The notes beneath the pieces are model-generated. The model was not told where the DNA came from, ran no database searches, and worked only from the letters and a program-made list of their open reading frames with translations. The translations under genes were made by a program, and so were the position numbers. A DNA stretch of 64,000 nt, taken from assembly GCF_014904705.1 (NCBI RefSeq), contig NZ_JACZCQ010000003.1, positions 310,001 through 374,000 on the forward strand, given 5' to 3'. This DNA is from Nisaea sediminum (GTDB lineage: Bacteria; Pseudomonadota; Alphaproteobacteria; Thalassobaculales; Thalassobaculaceae). Below, one piece after another: positions 8,920-17,052 of the stretch (the stretch's first letter is position 1; each line of letters starts with the position of its first letter).

Positions 8920-10122
8920 ATGGCGGCAAAAGTCTCCGCAATCGAAACCATTCGCATCGAGGAATTCCCGAACCTGCTCTGGGTCCGCGTGGTCGCGGAC
9001 GACGGATCGGACGGTCTTGGCGAGACCTTTTACGGGCCGGGCGCCGCGGAAGCGCATATCCACGACATCATCGCGCCCTACCTTCTCGGGAAGGACCCGC
9101 ACCGGATCGAGCAGCACCAACGCAGCCTGACCGGCTATGTCGGTTTCAGCGGCGCCGGCGCAGAGATGCGCGGCCGCTCCGCCGTCGACATCGCGCTCTG
9201 GGATCTCTTCGCCAAGTCGAAGGACATGCCGTTGCATCAGGCGCTCGGCGGCGCCGTACGCGACAGTATCCGCGTCTACAATACCTGCGCCGGGACACGC
9301 TACGTACAAAACCGACCGACCCAGGGCACGGATAATTTCGGCCTCGATGTCTCAAGCGACGGTTATGAGGATCTCGATGCCTTCCTGAACCGTGCCGACG
9401 AACTGGCATCCAGCCTGCTCGACATGGGTATCACGGCGATGAAGATCTGGCCGTTCGACTATGCCGCGGAAGCCACGAGCGGCCATCACATCTCTCCCCG
9501 CGACCTCGCGACCGCCATGGCGCCGTTCGAGAAGATCCGCGAGAAGCACGGCGACAAGATGGACATCATGGCCGAACTGCACTCGATGTGGGACCGGCCG
9601 ACCGCGATCAAGCTCTGCCGCGCGCTCGAGAGCATCGAGCCGCTCTGGGTCGAGGATCCGGTCTTCATGGACAATCTCTCCAGCCTTGACGAGGTCGCGC
9701 GCGCCACCGCCGCGCCCATCGCGGTCGGCGAGACACGCGGCAGCCGGGCCGACTATCGCCAGCTCCTGGAGATGGAATCCCTCAGCCTGATCATCACCGA
9801 CATCGCCTGGGGCGGCGGCGTCTCCGAGGCACGCAAGATGGCCGCGATGGCGGATGCCTGGCATGTACCCGTCGCTTTCCACGACTGCACCGGTCCGGTG
9901 GTGCTGGCGACCTCGACCCACCTCGCACTCAACACCCACAACTGCTTTATCCAGGAGATGGTGCGCGCCTTCTATTACGGCTGGTACGGGACCCTCGTCA
10001 CCCAGCTCCCGCCGGTCGAGAACGGCCGCATCCGCGCGCCGGACGGGGCCGGCCACGGCCTCAGCCTGCAGCCCGATATTCTCAAGCGCCCGGATTGCCA
10101 CATCCGCCGGTCATTACTTTAA
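8920..10122 (+). CDS. Mandelate racemase/muconate lactonizing enzyme family protein
   Basis: 400-residue enolase-superfamily enzyme with the N-terminal capping domain and C-terminal barrel. Likely catalytic and metal-binding positions are visible: Lys in AMKIWPFD near 170, the metal-ligand region MAELHSMWD near 209, VEDPV near 245, VGETRGSR near 268, and AFHDCTGP near 322, whose His is the probable base. This set resembles sugar-acid dehydratases and racemases of the family; the exact substrate is unknown. A purine-rich Shine-Dalgarno (GAGGGGGGAAAC) precedes the ATG. A DMT permease starts 37 nt after the stop, possibly exporting or importing the substrate or product (inference). Confidence 0.88.
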   Translation: MAAKVSAIETIRIEEFPNLLWVRVVADDGSDGLGETFYGPGAAEAHIHDIIAPYLLGKDPHRIEQHQRSLTGYVGFSGAGAEMRGRSAVDIALWDLFAKSKDMPLHQALGGAVRDSIRVYNTCAGTRYVQNRPTQGTDNFGLDVSSDGYEDLDAFLNRADELASSLLDMGITAMKIWPFDYAAEATSGHHISPRDLATAMAPFEKIREKHGDKMDIMAELHSMWDRPTAIKLCRALESIEPLWVEDPVFMDNLSSLDEVARATAAPIAVGETRGSRADYRQLLEMESLSLIITDIAWGGGVSEARKMAAMADAWHVPVAFHDCTGPVVLATSTHLALNTHNCFIQEMVRAFYYGWYGTLVTQLPPVENGRIRAPDGAGHGLSLQPDILKRPDCHIRRSLL

Positions 10123-10159
10123 GAACGCCGCGTAATTATCTGAATTAAAGGTACTATCA

Positions 10160-11068
10160 ATGATAGAACTCTGGATCCCGATCACCATCGCGGCAGCCTT
10201 CTGCCAGAATTTGCGCTCCGCCCTGCAGAAGCATCTGACGTCGAAGCTCAGCACGTCCGGCGCGACCTTCGTGCGCTTCTTCTACGCCGTACTGCCGGCT
10301 TGGCTCTATGTCTGGTTCCTGCATGATTTCGTCGGGCTGGAGATGCCGGATCCGCATCCCCTCTTCTTCGCTTATGCGGCGCTCGGCGGAGCGACCCAGA
10401 TCGCGGCCACGGCACTGCTGGTCTACCTCTTCGCCTTCCGAAACTTTGCCGTCGGGACGACCTATTCAAAGACCGAGACGGTGCAGGCGGCGATCTTCGG
10501 CATCGTCATCCTCGGCGATCCGCTGACCGCGGGCGCCATGGTCGCCATCATGATCAGCTTCGTCGGCGTGCTGGCAATCAGTGCCGCCAAACAGGCTGCC
10601 GGGATCAGGGGGATCGTGCTCTCGCTGACCAGCAAGCCGGCGCTGATCGGGCTCGCCTCCGGTGCCTGCTTCGGCGTCTCGGCGGTCTCCTACCGCGCCG
10701 CCTCACTGTCCCTCGGCGGCGAGGGCTTCCTCATCCAGGCGGGCTTTACGCTCGCCTGCGTCACCATCATGCAAACCGTGGCGATGGCGATCTACATGCG
10801 TTCCCGCGAGCCCGGACAGATCACCGCCGTGCTGCGAAACTGGAAAGTCGCCGCCGTCGTCGGTCTAAGCGGCATGGCCGCATCGGCCTGCTGGTTCACC
10901 GCGATGACGATCCAGAACGCCGCCTACGTCCGCGCCCTCGGCCAGATCGAGCTCGTTTTCACCTTCGCGGCGTCCTATTTCATCTTCAAGGAGAAGAGCA
11001 GCCACATGGAGCTTGTCGGCATCGGCCTCGTGGTCGCCGGCATCTTCGTCCTGCTGCTGAACACGTGA
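10160..11068 (+). CDS. EamA/DMT family membrane transporter
   Basis: 302 residues forming about ten transmembrane helices in two repeated EamA halves, the drug/metabolite transporter layout. Conserved features include TYSKTETVQAAIFGIVILGD near residue 110 in the first half and ALGQIELVFTFAASYFIFKEK near 259 in the second. An AAAGG lies 9 nt before the ATG. It sits directly behind the enolase-superfamily gene and may move its substrate. The transported compound cannot be told from sequence. Confidence 0.85.
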   Translation: MIELWIPITIAAAFCQNLRSALQKHLTSKLSTSGATFVRFFYAVLPAWLYVWFLHDFVGLEMPDPHPLFFAYAALGGATQIAATALLVYLFAFRNFAVGTTYSKTETVQAAIFGIVILGDPLTAGAMVAIMISFVGVLAISAAKQAAGIRGIVLSLTSKPALIGLASGACFGVSAVSYRAASLSLGGEGFLIQAGFTLACVTIMQTVAMAIYMRSREPGQITAVLRNWKVAAVVGLSGMAASACWFTAMTIQNAAYVRALGQIELVFTFAASYFIFKEKSSHMELVGIGLVVAGIFVLLLNT

Positions 11069-11132
11069 CACGTCCCTGCGCACATCCGCCGCGGCAGGCG
11101 CTGCGTAGAAGGGACGTCAGGAGGTTCTCGCC

Positions 11133-11693
11133 ATGCAACTCGCCCGTATCATCCTTCGCGCCGGCGCCTTCGCCGCGTTGCTTTTCATGACGACGCCGGG
11201 AAACGCGGCGGCCACGAGCGCCCATGACTTTTCCTTCGTCTCCATCGAAGGCGACCCGCTGCCGATGAAATCCTACGAGGGCAAGGCGGTGCTGGTGGTG
11301 AACACCGCGTCCTTTTGCGGCTTCACGAAGCAATATTCCGGCCTGCAGGAGCTCTGGCAGAAATACCGCGACCGCGGGCTCGTCGTGCTGGGGGTGCCGT
11401 CCAACGATTTCGGCTCTCAGGAGCCCGGGACCGAAGCCGAGATCAAGGAATTCTGCGAGGTGAATTTCGCCATCGACTTCCCGATGACCGAGAAGCAGGT
11501 GGTTTCCGGCGACGGCGCGCATCCGTTCTACCGCTGGGCGGCGGAGGAACTCGGCCCGATGTCGAAGCCCAGATGGAACTTCTACAAGATCCTGATCGGT
11601 CCGGATGGGCGCGCGGTAGACTGGTTCGCATCCACAACCGCGCCGTCTGCGGACAAGCTCACCCGCGCGGTCGAAGCGGCGCTGCCGCGCTGA
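11133..11693 (+). CDS. Glutathione peroxidase family protein, exported
   Basis: 186 residues. The thioredoxin-fold GPx motifs are present: NTASFCGFT with peroxidatic Cys62 (cysteine rather than selenocysteine), GVPSNDFGSQEPG, FPMTEK, and WNFYKILIG with the tetrad Trp/Asn. The N-terminus (RIILRAGAFAALLFMTTPGNAAA) is a probable Sec signal peptide, placing the enzyme in the periplasm, where it would reduce peroxides using thioredoxin-like or thiol donors. AGGAGG precedes the ATG. Confidence 0.88.
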   Translation: MQLARIILRAGAFAALLFMTTPGNAAATSAHDFSFVSIEGDPLPMKSYEGKAVLVVNTASFCGFTKQYSGLQELWQKYRDRGLVVLGVPSNDFGSQEPGTEAEIKEFCEVNFAIDFPMTEKQVVSGDGAHPFYRWAAEELGPMSKPRWNFYKILIGPDGRAVDWFASTTAPSADKLTRAVEAALPR

Positions 11694-11701
11694 CACTTAG
11701 C

Positions 11702-12037
11702 CTATTTGGAGATTCTGATCTTCGCCTCGGCCACTTCGCCCGGCATCTCCGGCGCGGGCACCAAGCGATGTCGGGTCGTCGTATCGTCGCCGTCATCATC
11801 TCCATTATCCCCGCCGAAGCTCATCACGGCCGCCCCCATGGCGAGCGCGCTGAAGGACGCGAAGAATGAGAAGCAGAGAAGGAACGGCCCGAGCCAGACT
11901 GGCTCCGACTTCATGCTGAGCGTCGCGAGGCCGGCAACGTCGAAAAACAGCAGCCCGGCCCCGATGGCAATTCCGGCGCCGCCGCCGATAACACCATGGC
12001 CGAAGAGAAAACGCAGCATCGGAGATTTGATACGCAT
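11702..12037 (-). CDS. Small membrane protein, unknown function
   Basis: 111 residues, with two strong hydrophobic segments (GHGVIGGGAGIAIGAGLLFF near 14-33 and LGPFLLCFSFFASFSALAMGA near 49-70) followed by an acidic patch GDNGDDDGDD and a hydrophilic tail. A good GAAGGAGGGG lies before the ATG. Convergent with the glutathione peroxidase gene, 8 nt apart. Family not recognised. Confidence 0.6.
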   Translation of the reverse strand: MRIKSPMLRFLFGHGVIGGGAGIAIGAGLLFFDVAGLATLSMKSEPVWLGPFLLCFSFFASFSALAMGAAVMSFGGDNGDDDGDDTTTRHRLVPAPEMPGEVAEAKIRISK

Positions 12038-12219
12038 GTCAGCCCCTCCTTCAGGGTCTAACGATTAGAATAGGCTGCCGCTGCCCCTGAAACAATTGCG
12101 CAGGTTGCCGCATCCCTCGCCCGGAGGTTCGGCATTGTCTCTTCCCGATCCCCGTGCCGGTGCGTTATCAGTTTAAAAAGGAATCGGGTCGGTTTGGGCA
12201 ACTCGAACGGGAAACGGCG

Positions 12220-12612
12220 ATGAGCGACAAATCAAGCCAAGATGGTATCAGAACCGGCTGGATGCGTGAGCTGCGCGTCAACGAGCGGCGCGCTTTCGAC
12301 CGCGTTGTGTTCCGGATCGGCGGCGAACTGTCGCTCCCCGATGGCTCCAAGGTGCCGGGAGAGATTGTGAACGTCTCCCTCGTCGGACTGCTGTTTACTC
12401 CAGCGGTTCCCGTTTCCTACCGGGGCGAGGCGTTTCTCGACATCCCCGGCGAGGTCTCAAACCTGAAGATCGGTATCGTCGACACCAGCGATGTTGGGCT
12501 TCACCTCGAGACACTCCCGCACGATACCGACATCCGCGATCTCGCCCTGAAGTATCCTGCGATCGCGCGCCTTTTCCTGCCCTACATCTACCAGTACGAT
12601 AGCGAGGACTGA
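12220..12612 (+). CDS. PilZ domain protein
   Basis: 130 residues. The two c-di-GMP-binding motifs of PilZ are present: RAFDR (RxxxR) near residue 25 and NVSLVG (NxSxxG) near 59, with the beta-barrel segments between and after. A single-domain c-di-GMP receptor is therefore likely. The start at 12220 (MSDKSSQDG) was chosen because the domain follows soon after; an upstream in-frame ATG at 12154 would add 22 poorly conserved residues. No neighbour points to its output. Confidence 0.75.
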   Translation: MSDKSSQDGIRTGWMRELRVNERRAFDRVVFRIGGELSLPDGSKVPGEIVNVSLVGLLFTPAVPVSYRGEAFLDIPGEVSNLKIGIVDTSDVGLHLETLPHDTDIRDLALKYPAIARLFLPYIYQYDSED

Positions 12613-12995
12613 GCCGGACCCGGTTCGGGGATCCGACTACCGTCCGAACTGAACACTCCACGGCTATACCACCAGACGCACCGGTTAGAACGGAAGTAGG
12701 TCCGTCCCGAAAAAGGATGTCAGATCCGAAATCTTTCCATCTCCCCGTCCGAGAACTCTGGCAGCACAGACCTGGTGCATGTCCTGCTCCCGCCAAGAAC
12801 CGCGCGATCTCTCCGAACGGACGGGCTTTTGTCTGAAGCGTCATGTTCCGGGACTTTGGCGCGAGCAAAGAAAGGCACAAAGGTCATCGGAAACTGCTCT
12901 CTAGCCCTTTCCAACGGTTGATCGGCCGTCAGAACCCGAGCGTTTATCTTCTTCATGACAAATTGTCTCAATCCGGGGCAGACAGGCGGGACCGG
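12613..12995. other. Intergenic region, no gene supported
   Basis: 383 bases between the PilZ gene and the methyltransferase, which converge. A minus-strand open frame at 12720-12971 has no convincing ribosome site or recognisable protein, so it is not called. No T-tract terminator was found. Confidence 0.5.
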
Positions 12996-13643
12996 TCAGT
13001 CTTGCGTCTTCCGGAACACGCCGTAGATCGCCCTTACCTTGTCGGCAAAATCCGGATTCCCCGGCAGATAGGGCATCGGTGGCGAGACGTGGCGCTCGGT
13101 CCAGTGTCCAGCCGCTTCCAGCCGCGCGAGCATGTCGGCGATGCCCCTGGACTGCCAGAAATCGTCTCGGCTGGTGAACACGACGACGCCACCCGGCCGG
13201 AGGACCCGCAGCCATTCCCGGAAGATCGGCTCCTCCTCGAGATAGGTGAGCACCCCGATACAGAGAATCCCGTCGACGCTTTCGTCCCCGAGCGCCAGCC
13301 TCTCGTTCAGATCCGCATAGTCGAGACGGTCGTACACCTTTTTCACGCGTGCGGCATCGAGACTGTCTCGCGATGCATCGAACCCGATCAGTTCGCCGCC
13401 CGCGCCAGCCGCCCTGAGCGCCGCCCCGGTCATGCCGGTACCACACCCGCAATCGAGGATGCGCGCCGTCTCGAAGCCGGCAAGATGTTCCTTCAGCAGA
13501 TCCGCCGCCCGTTCCGGCGCCTCGTAGCCCCAGTCCGCCAGTTCCCTGTCGTAGCTGTCCGCCCAGGCGTCGTAGCTCTCGGCGTTCTCGGACCCGATAC
13601 GGGAGACCTTCCCGTCTGTCCTGATGATCTTCTCATGGCTCAT
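12996..13643 (-). CDS. Class I SAM-dependent methyltransferase
   Basis: 215 residues with the Rossmann motif I ILDCGCGTGMTGAALR near residue 68, the acidic end of strand 2 (LIGFDASRDSLDAA) and LCIGVLTYLEEE downstream; this is the Methyltransf_11/25 fold acting on a small molecule or protein. The start at 13643 was chosen for its strong AAAGGGAGG, 8 nt before the ATG; the frame stays open upstream but without a site. It lies 124 nt downstream of the carbamate kinase gene on the same strand. Substrate unknown. Confidence 0.8.
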   Translation of the reverse strand: MSHEKIIRTDGKVSRIGSENAESYDAWADSYDRELADWGYEAPERAADLLKEHLAGFETARILDCGCGTGMTGAALRAAGAGGELIGFDASRDSLDAARVKKVYDRLDYADLNERLALGDESVDGILCIGVLTYLEEEPIFREWLRVLRPGGVVVFTSRDDFWQSRGIADMLARLEAAGHWTERHVSPPMPYLPGNPDFADKVRAIYGVFRKTQD

Positions 13644-13767
13644 CGCACAACCTCCCTTTGCGGGAAGCCTAACATCCCGGACGCCCCGATTCCGGCCGCC
13701 GGGCAGACTCTCCCACGATGCGGGACGGGATTTCAGGTGAAGGCTGCGGAAGACGGTGCCGAAACGG

Positions 13768-14697
13768 TCAGTGCCATTCCAATCCGGACAAGGAGGTGCT
13801 GACCGTCGTTCCGGCGGCACCGGCGAGGACCGCCTGCAGATCCGCCAGCGATCCGATAGCCGCCTTTCGGCCGGTTCTTTCGGCGAACAGACAGGCGGCC
13901 TCCACCTTCGGCCCCATCGATCCGGCAGGGAAATCGAACGCGCGTAGCGCGTCCGGCGTCGCGACCCGGATGGCTCTCTGCTCCGGCGTCCCCCAGCCGG
14001 CATAGACCGCGTCCACGTCCGTCGCCATGAGATAAAGATCCGCATCGAGTTCGCGGGCGAGGAGTTCGCTCGCCAGATCCTTGTCGATCACCGCCTCGAT
14101 GCCGCGCAGCTTCCCGCTTTCGTCACGGACCGTCGGGATCCCGCCGCCCCCGGCACAGATGACAATGGCCCCTCTCTCGATGAGCCAGCGAAGCGGCCGC
14201 ATATCGACGATCCTTTTCGGTTGCGGCGAGGCGACCACGCGGCGCCACTTTTCTCCGTCCAGGGCGATTGACCAGCCTTTCTCTGCGGCAAGCCTGCGGG
14301 CCTCATGCTCTGCATACACCGGCCCGACGAATTTCGTCGGATTCGCGAAGGCCGCATCGTTGCCATCGACCTCGATCATGGTCAGAAGGGTTGCGAGCGC
14401 CGCCTCCCCGGGGAGAAGATTTCTCATCTCCTGCTCGAGCATGTAGCCGATCATACCTTCGGTCTCGGCGCCGAGCACATCGAGAGGAAAGGCGCCGTTC
14501 GGCTCGTCAGCGGCGGTCTGGAGTGCGAGCAACCCTACCTGCGGGCCGTTTCCATGGGTGATCACCAGCTGGTGCTCTCCGGAGAACGGCGCCAGTGCCT
14601 CGGAGGCGAGCCGCACGTTCCTGCGCTGGTTTTCCGCCGAAAGGGTCTGCCCGCGCCGCAGCAGGGCATTGCCGCCGAGCGCCACCACGATCCTCAT
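13768..14697 (-). CDS. arcC: Carbamate kinase
   Basis: 309 residues of the amino-acid kinase fold: [13 protein letters not shown] at the N-terminus, [15 protein letters not shown] near 50, AGGGGIPTV near 190, and [16 protein letters not shown]. It interconverts carbamoyl phosphate plus ADP with ATP and carbamate (ammonium carbamate). No arginine deiminase or ornithine carbamoyltransferase gene is near, so it may serve a different carbamoyl-phosphate-yielding route such as ureide or purine breakdown (inference). It is divergent from the TRAP transporter operon and shares its upstream region. Confidence 0.9.
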   Translation of the reverse strand: MRIVVALGGNALLRRGQTLSAENQRRNVRLASEALAPFSGEHQLVITHGNGPQVGLLALQTAADEPNGAFPLDVLGAETEGMIGYMLEQEMRNLLPGEAALATLLTMIEVDGNDAAFANPTKFVGPVYAEHEARRLAAEKGWSIALDGEKWRRVVASPQPKRIVDMRPLRWLIERGAIVICAGGGGIPTVRDESGKLRGIEAVIDKDLASELLARELDADLYLMATDVDAVYAGWGTPEQRAIRVATPDALRAFDFPAGSMGPKVEAACLFAERTGRKAAIGSLADLQAVLAGAAGTTVSTSLSGLEWH

Positions 14698-15121
14698 CGC
14701 TCACCCCTTGTTGCCATCCTCCGGAACGGTAGACGCATCAGACGTCGGATGTAACGTATGAGCATGAATTCGCCGCCCCGCTCGATGGATATCCGGATAC
14801 TGAAACCGGCCAGCCACGCACCGGCGACCTTGGCGATCTTATTACGTCATGCGCCCCAAACCGGTCGTGATCCGCGCCGTCTCCGGCGAGGTCGCGACGG
14901 TCGATGCGTTGATGACAGTGAAGCAAGTATAAGTCATACAAATATTCGCAAACCGCGCCATAAATTGTCAATTAGTAGTACTTTTTGTCATACTGAGTGT
15001 TGCTTGCGGGACGCGCCCACGATAGCCTTCCATCGTTTGTTGCCGAGCGATCTAAAAATGCGCTCTTATACCCACACAAGAATTAATAGCAGGCGATCTC
15101 AATCGTCGAGGGAGGAAAATC
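14698..15121. promoter_or_regulatory. Divergent promoter region between arcC and the TRAP operon
   Basis: 424 bases, more AT-rich than the surroundings. A candidate plus-strand promoter is TTGTCA at 14965-14970 and CATACT at 14989-14994 with 18-bp spacing; this is a by-eye match. The ribosome site GGAGGAAAAT precedes the GTG of dctP. No coding sequence is supported here. Confidence 0.35.
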
Positions 15122-16135
15122 GTGACTATCAAATCTGCATTCATCGGAATGGGTGCTGCGGCACTGCTGGCGACCAGCGCTTTGGCGGAGCCGGTCACCC
15201 TGCGCATCCAGAACCACTATTCGACCGAACACCCGATGGGCAAAGCGATCGCCCAGTTCGTCGACGACGTCCAGGTGATGTCGGGCGGCGATATCACGAT
15301 CGAGATGTTCTACGCCTCGTCGGTTGTCGGCACGACAGAGACCTTCGATGCCGCAATCAGCGGCGTTCTGGACTGCGACATGACCGGCGGCGCCTACCAG
15401 ACCGGCAAGAACCCGGCTTTCCAGTTCGTCGGCGACATCATGGGCGGCTACGACACGCCGTGGCAGCAATATAGCTGGCTGCACTATGGCGGCGGCAAGG
15501 AAGCCGCGGAGGAACTGTACAACGAACAGAACATGCATCTTGTCGGCTGGACGATCTACGGTCAGGAATCCCTGTCGTCGTCGAAGCCGATCGCCAGTTT
15601 CAAGGACCTGAAGGGCTGGAAATTCCGCTCCCCGCCCGGCATGGAAACCGAGATCTTCGAAGAGCTCGGCGCCTCGCCGATCGTGATGGACTTCACGGAA
15701 ATCTTCACCGCGCTTGAGACCGGCATCATCGACGGCGCCGATGCATCGGGCCTCAACAACAATGTAGGCCTCGGTCTCTACGACATCGTCAAGCATGCGA
15801 CCTATCCCGGTTTCCACTCGATGCCGTCGGATCACCTGGCGTGCAATCTCGATGTCTGGAACGGTCTGACCGAACAGCAGCGCCGGATCATCGACACCGC
15901 GATGCAGAAGCTGGGCTTTCAGGTCGCCCTTGCCAACGAGAAGCTGAACGCCGAGGCGGCTGCGATGCTGCAGGCAAAAGGCATCAAGTTGTATGACTGG
16001 TCCACCGAAGATCGCGCAGCCTTCCGCGCGGCTGCCCAGACCGCCTGGAGCCGTTGGGCCGAGAAGAACGAGCAGACCCGCAAGCTCGTCGAGAGCCATC
16101 GCGCCTATCTGAAGCAGCTCGGCCTGCTGAAATAA
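15122..16135 (+). CDS. dctP: TRAP transporter substrate-binding protein (DctP family)
   Basis: 337 residues, starting at GTG after GGAGGAAAATC. A Sec signal peptide (AFIGMGAAALLATSALAE) is cleaved near residue 22. The DctP family stretch FKDLKGWKFRSPPGMETEIFEELGASPI near 161-188 contains the Arg that clamps carboxylate ligands. The protein would deliver an organic acid to the DctQM permease by sodium-coupled transport. The ligand is not identifiable. A 13-bp-stem hairpin separates it from the permease genes, consistent with surplus binding protein. Confidence 0.92.
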   Translation: MTIKSAFIGMGAAALLATSALAEPVTLRIQNHYSTEHPMGKAIAQFVDDVQVMSGGDITIEMFYASSVVGTTETFDAAISGVLDCDMTGGAYQTGKNPAFQFVGDIMGGYDTPWQQYSWLHYGGGKEAAEELYNEQNMHLVGWTIYGQESLSSSKPIASFKDLKGWKFRSPPGMETEIFEELGASPIVMDFTEIFTALETGIIDGADASGLNNNVGLGLYDIVKHATYPGFHSMPSDHLACNLDVWNGLTEQQRRIIDTAMQKLGFQVALANEKLNAEAAAMLQAKGIKLYDWSTEDRAAFRAAAQTAWSRWAEKNEQTRKLVESHRAYLKQLGLLK

Positions 16136-16166
16136 GACCAACGACCTGATTCCTGAAAAATGAAGA

Positions 16167-16195
16167 GCGCGAGTCCCCCATCGGGGGGCTCGTGC
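16167..16195 (+). terminator. Strong hairpin between dctP and dctQ
   Basis: A 13-bp stem (GCGCGAGTCCCCC / GGGGGGCTCGTGC, two G-T pairs) with an ATC loop lies 31 nt after dctP and 40 nt before dctQ. No T-tract follows, so it looks like an mRNA 3'-end stabiliser or partial attenuator rather than a full terminator. Confidence 0.55.
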
Positions 16196-16235
16196 GGTTC
16201 CGGTTTCTTGGGCCGTCGAAACGTCCGGAGGGGCA

Positions 16236-17048
16236 ATGGGAATGAACGCGGAAAGCTTGTGGCTGGGCCGCATGCGCAAACCGGTACGGCTGGCCTTTCT
16301 GGCCTTCGCCGGCGCAGCGGTTCTGCTCTACGCATGGCTTGTCGCCAACGCGCTTCTGTTCGAGGACGCCATCAGCATGTTCGACATGATCCGCCCCAAG
16401 GGACGGTTTGTCGTTTTCGCCATGCTGATCTCGCTTGCCGGAGCCATCCTTCTTGCCTCGATCTATTTCTCGGACACGCGCGGCGCGATCGAACAGGAAC
16501 CGGACGGTCTCTTTGACATCATCTCCCTTGTGACATCACGGCTCTCGATGATCATGGTCGCCTTCATCGTTCTGGTGATGCTGTACGAAGTGGTCTCCCG
16601 CTACGTATTCGCCCGGCCGACGCTATGGGCCAATGAACTGTCCCTCTGGATCGCCGGCTTCGTGTTCCTGTTCGCGGGGCAGTACGCGATGCAGCAACGC
16701 AGCCATATCCGGATCTACGTGATCTACGACATGATGCCCCGCTGGATGCAGAAGACGGCGGACGTGGTGTCGCTGATCCTGCTGCTGTTCTTTACCTTCG
16801 CGCTCGTCTGGGGCGGCTATTCCGATGCAATGCGGCGCATGCTGCGCCTCGAGACCTTCGGCACGGCCTGGGACCCGCCTATTCCGGGAACGCTGAAGCC
16901 CGCCATCCTGATCATCATTCTGCTCGTCACCATCCAGGCGGTCTCAAACCTGATCGCCGACTGGAACAAGGCGCCGGAGCACCACAGCCCGGCGGACGAG
17001 ATCGACGAAACCGAGATCGACAAGATCCGACAGACGCTGGGAAGCTGA
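16236..17048 (+). CDS. dctQ: TRAP transporter small permease, enlarged (DctQ family)
   Basis: 270 residues, about 100 more than a usual DctQ. The DctQ domain is in the second half: FIVLVMLYEVVSRYVFARPTLWANELSLW near 107-135, then four membrane segments in all. The first 90 residues add two further hydrophobic segments (LAFLAFAGAAVLLYAWLVANALLF and FAMLISLAGAILLASIYF). GGAGGGGC precedes the ATG. It ends in an acidic hydrophilic tail. The large permease starts 4 nt later. Confidence 0.87.
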   Translation: MGMNAESLWLGRMRKPVRLAFLAFAGAAVLLYAWLVANALLFEDAISMFDMIRPKGRFVVFAMLISLAGAILLASIYFSDTRGAIEQEPDGLFDIISLVTSRLSMIMVAFIVLVMLYEVVSRYVFARPTLWANELSLWIAGFVFLFAGQYAMQQRSHIRIYVIYDMMPRWMQKTADVVSLILLLFFTFALVWGGYSDAMRRMLRLETFGTAWDPPIPGTLKPAILIIILLVTIQAVSNLIADWNKAPEHHSPADEIDETEIDKIRQTLGS

Positions 17049-17052
17049 CCGC

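Noticed and set aside
12720-12971. 83-codon minus-strand ORF after the methyltransferase
   Set aside because: No ribosome site or recognisable sequence, and it fits the chance level of open frames here.
14698-15121. CRISPR array or further repeat array in the AT-rich gap before the TRAP operon
   Set aside because: No regularly spaced repeats; no CRISPR array was seen anywhere in the window.
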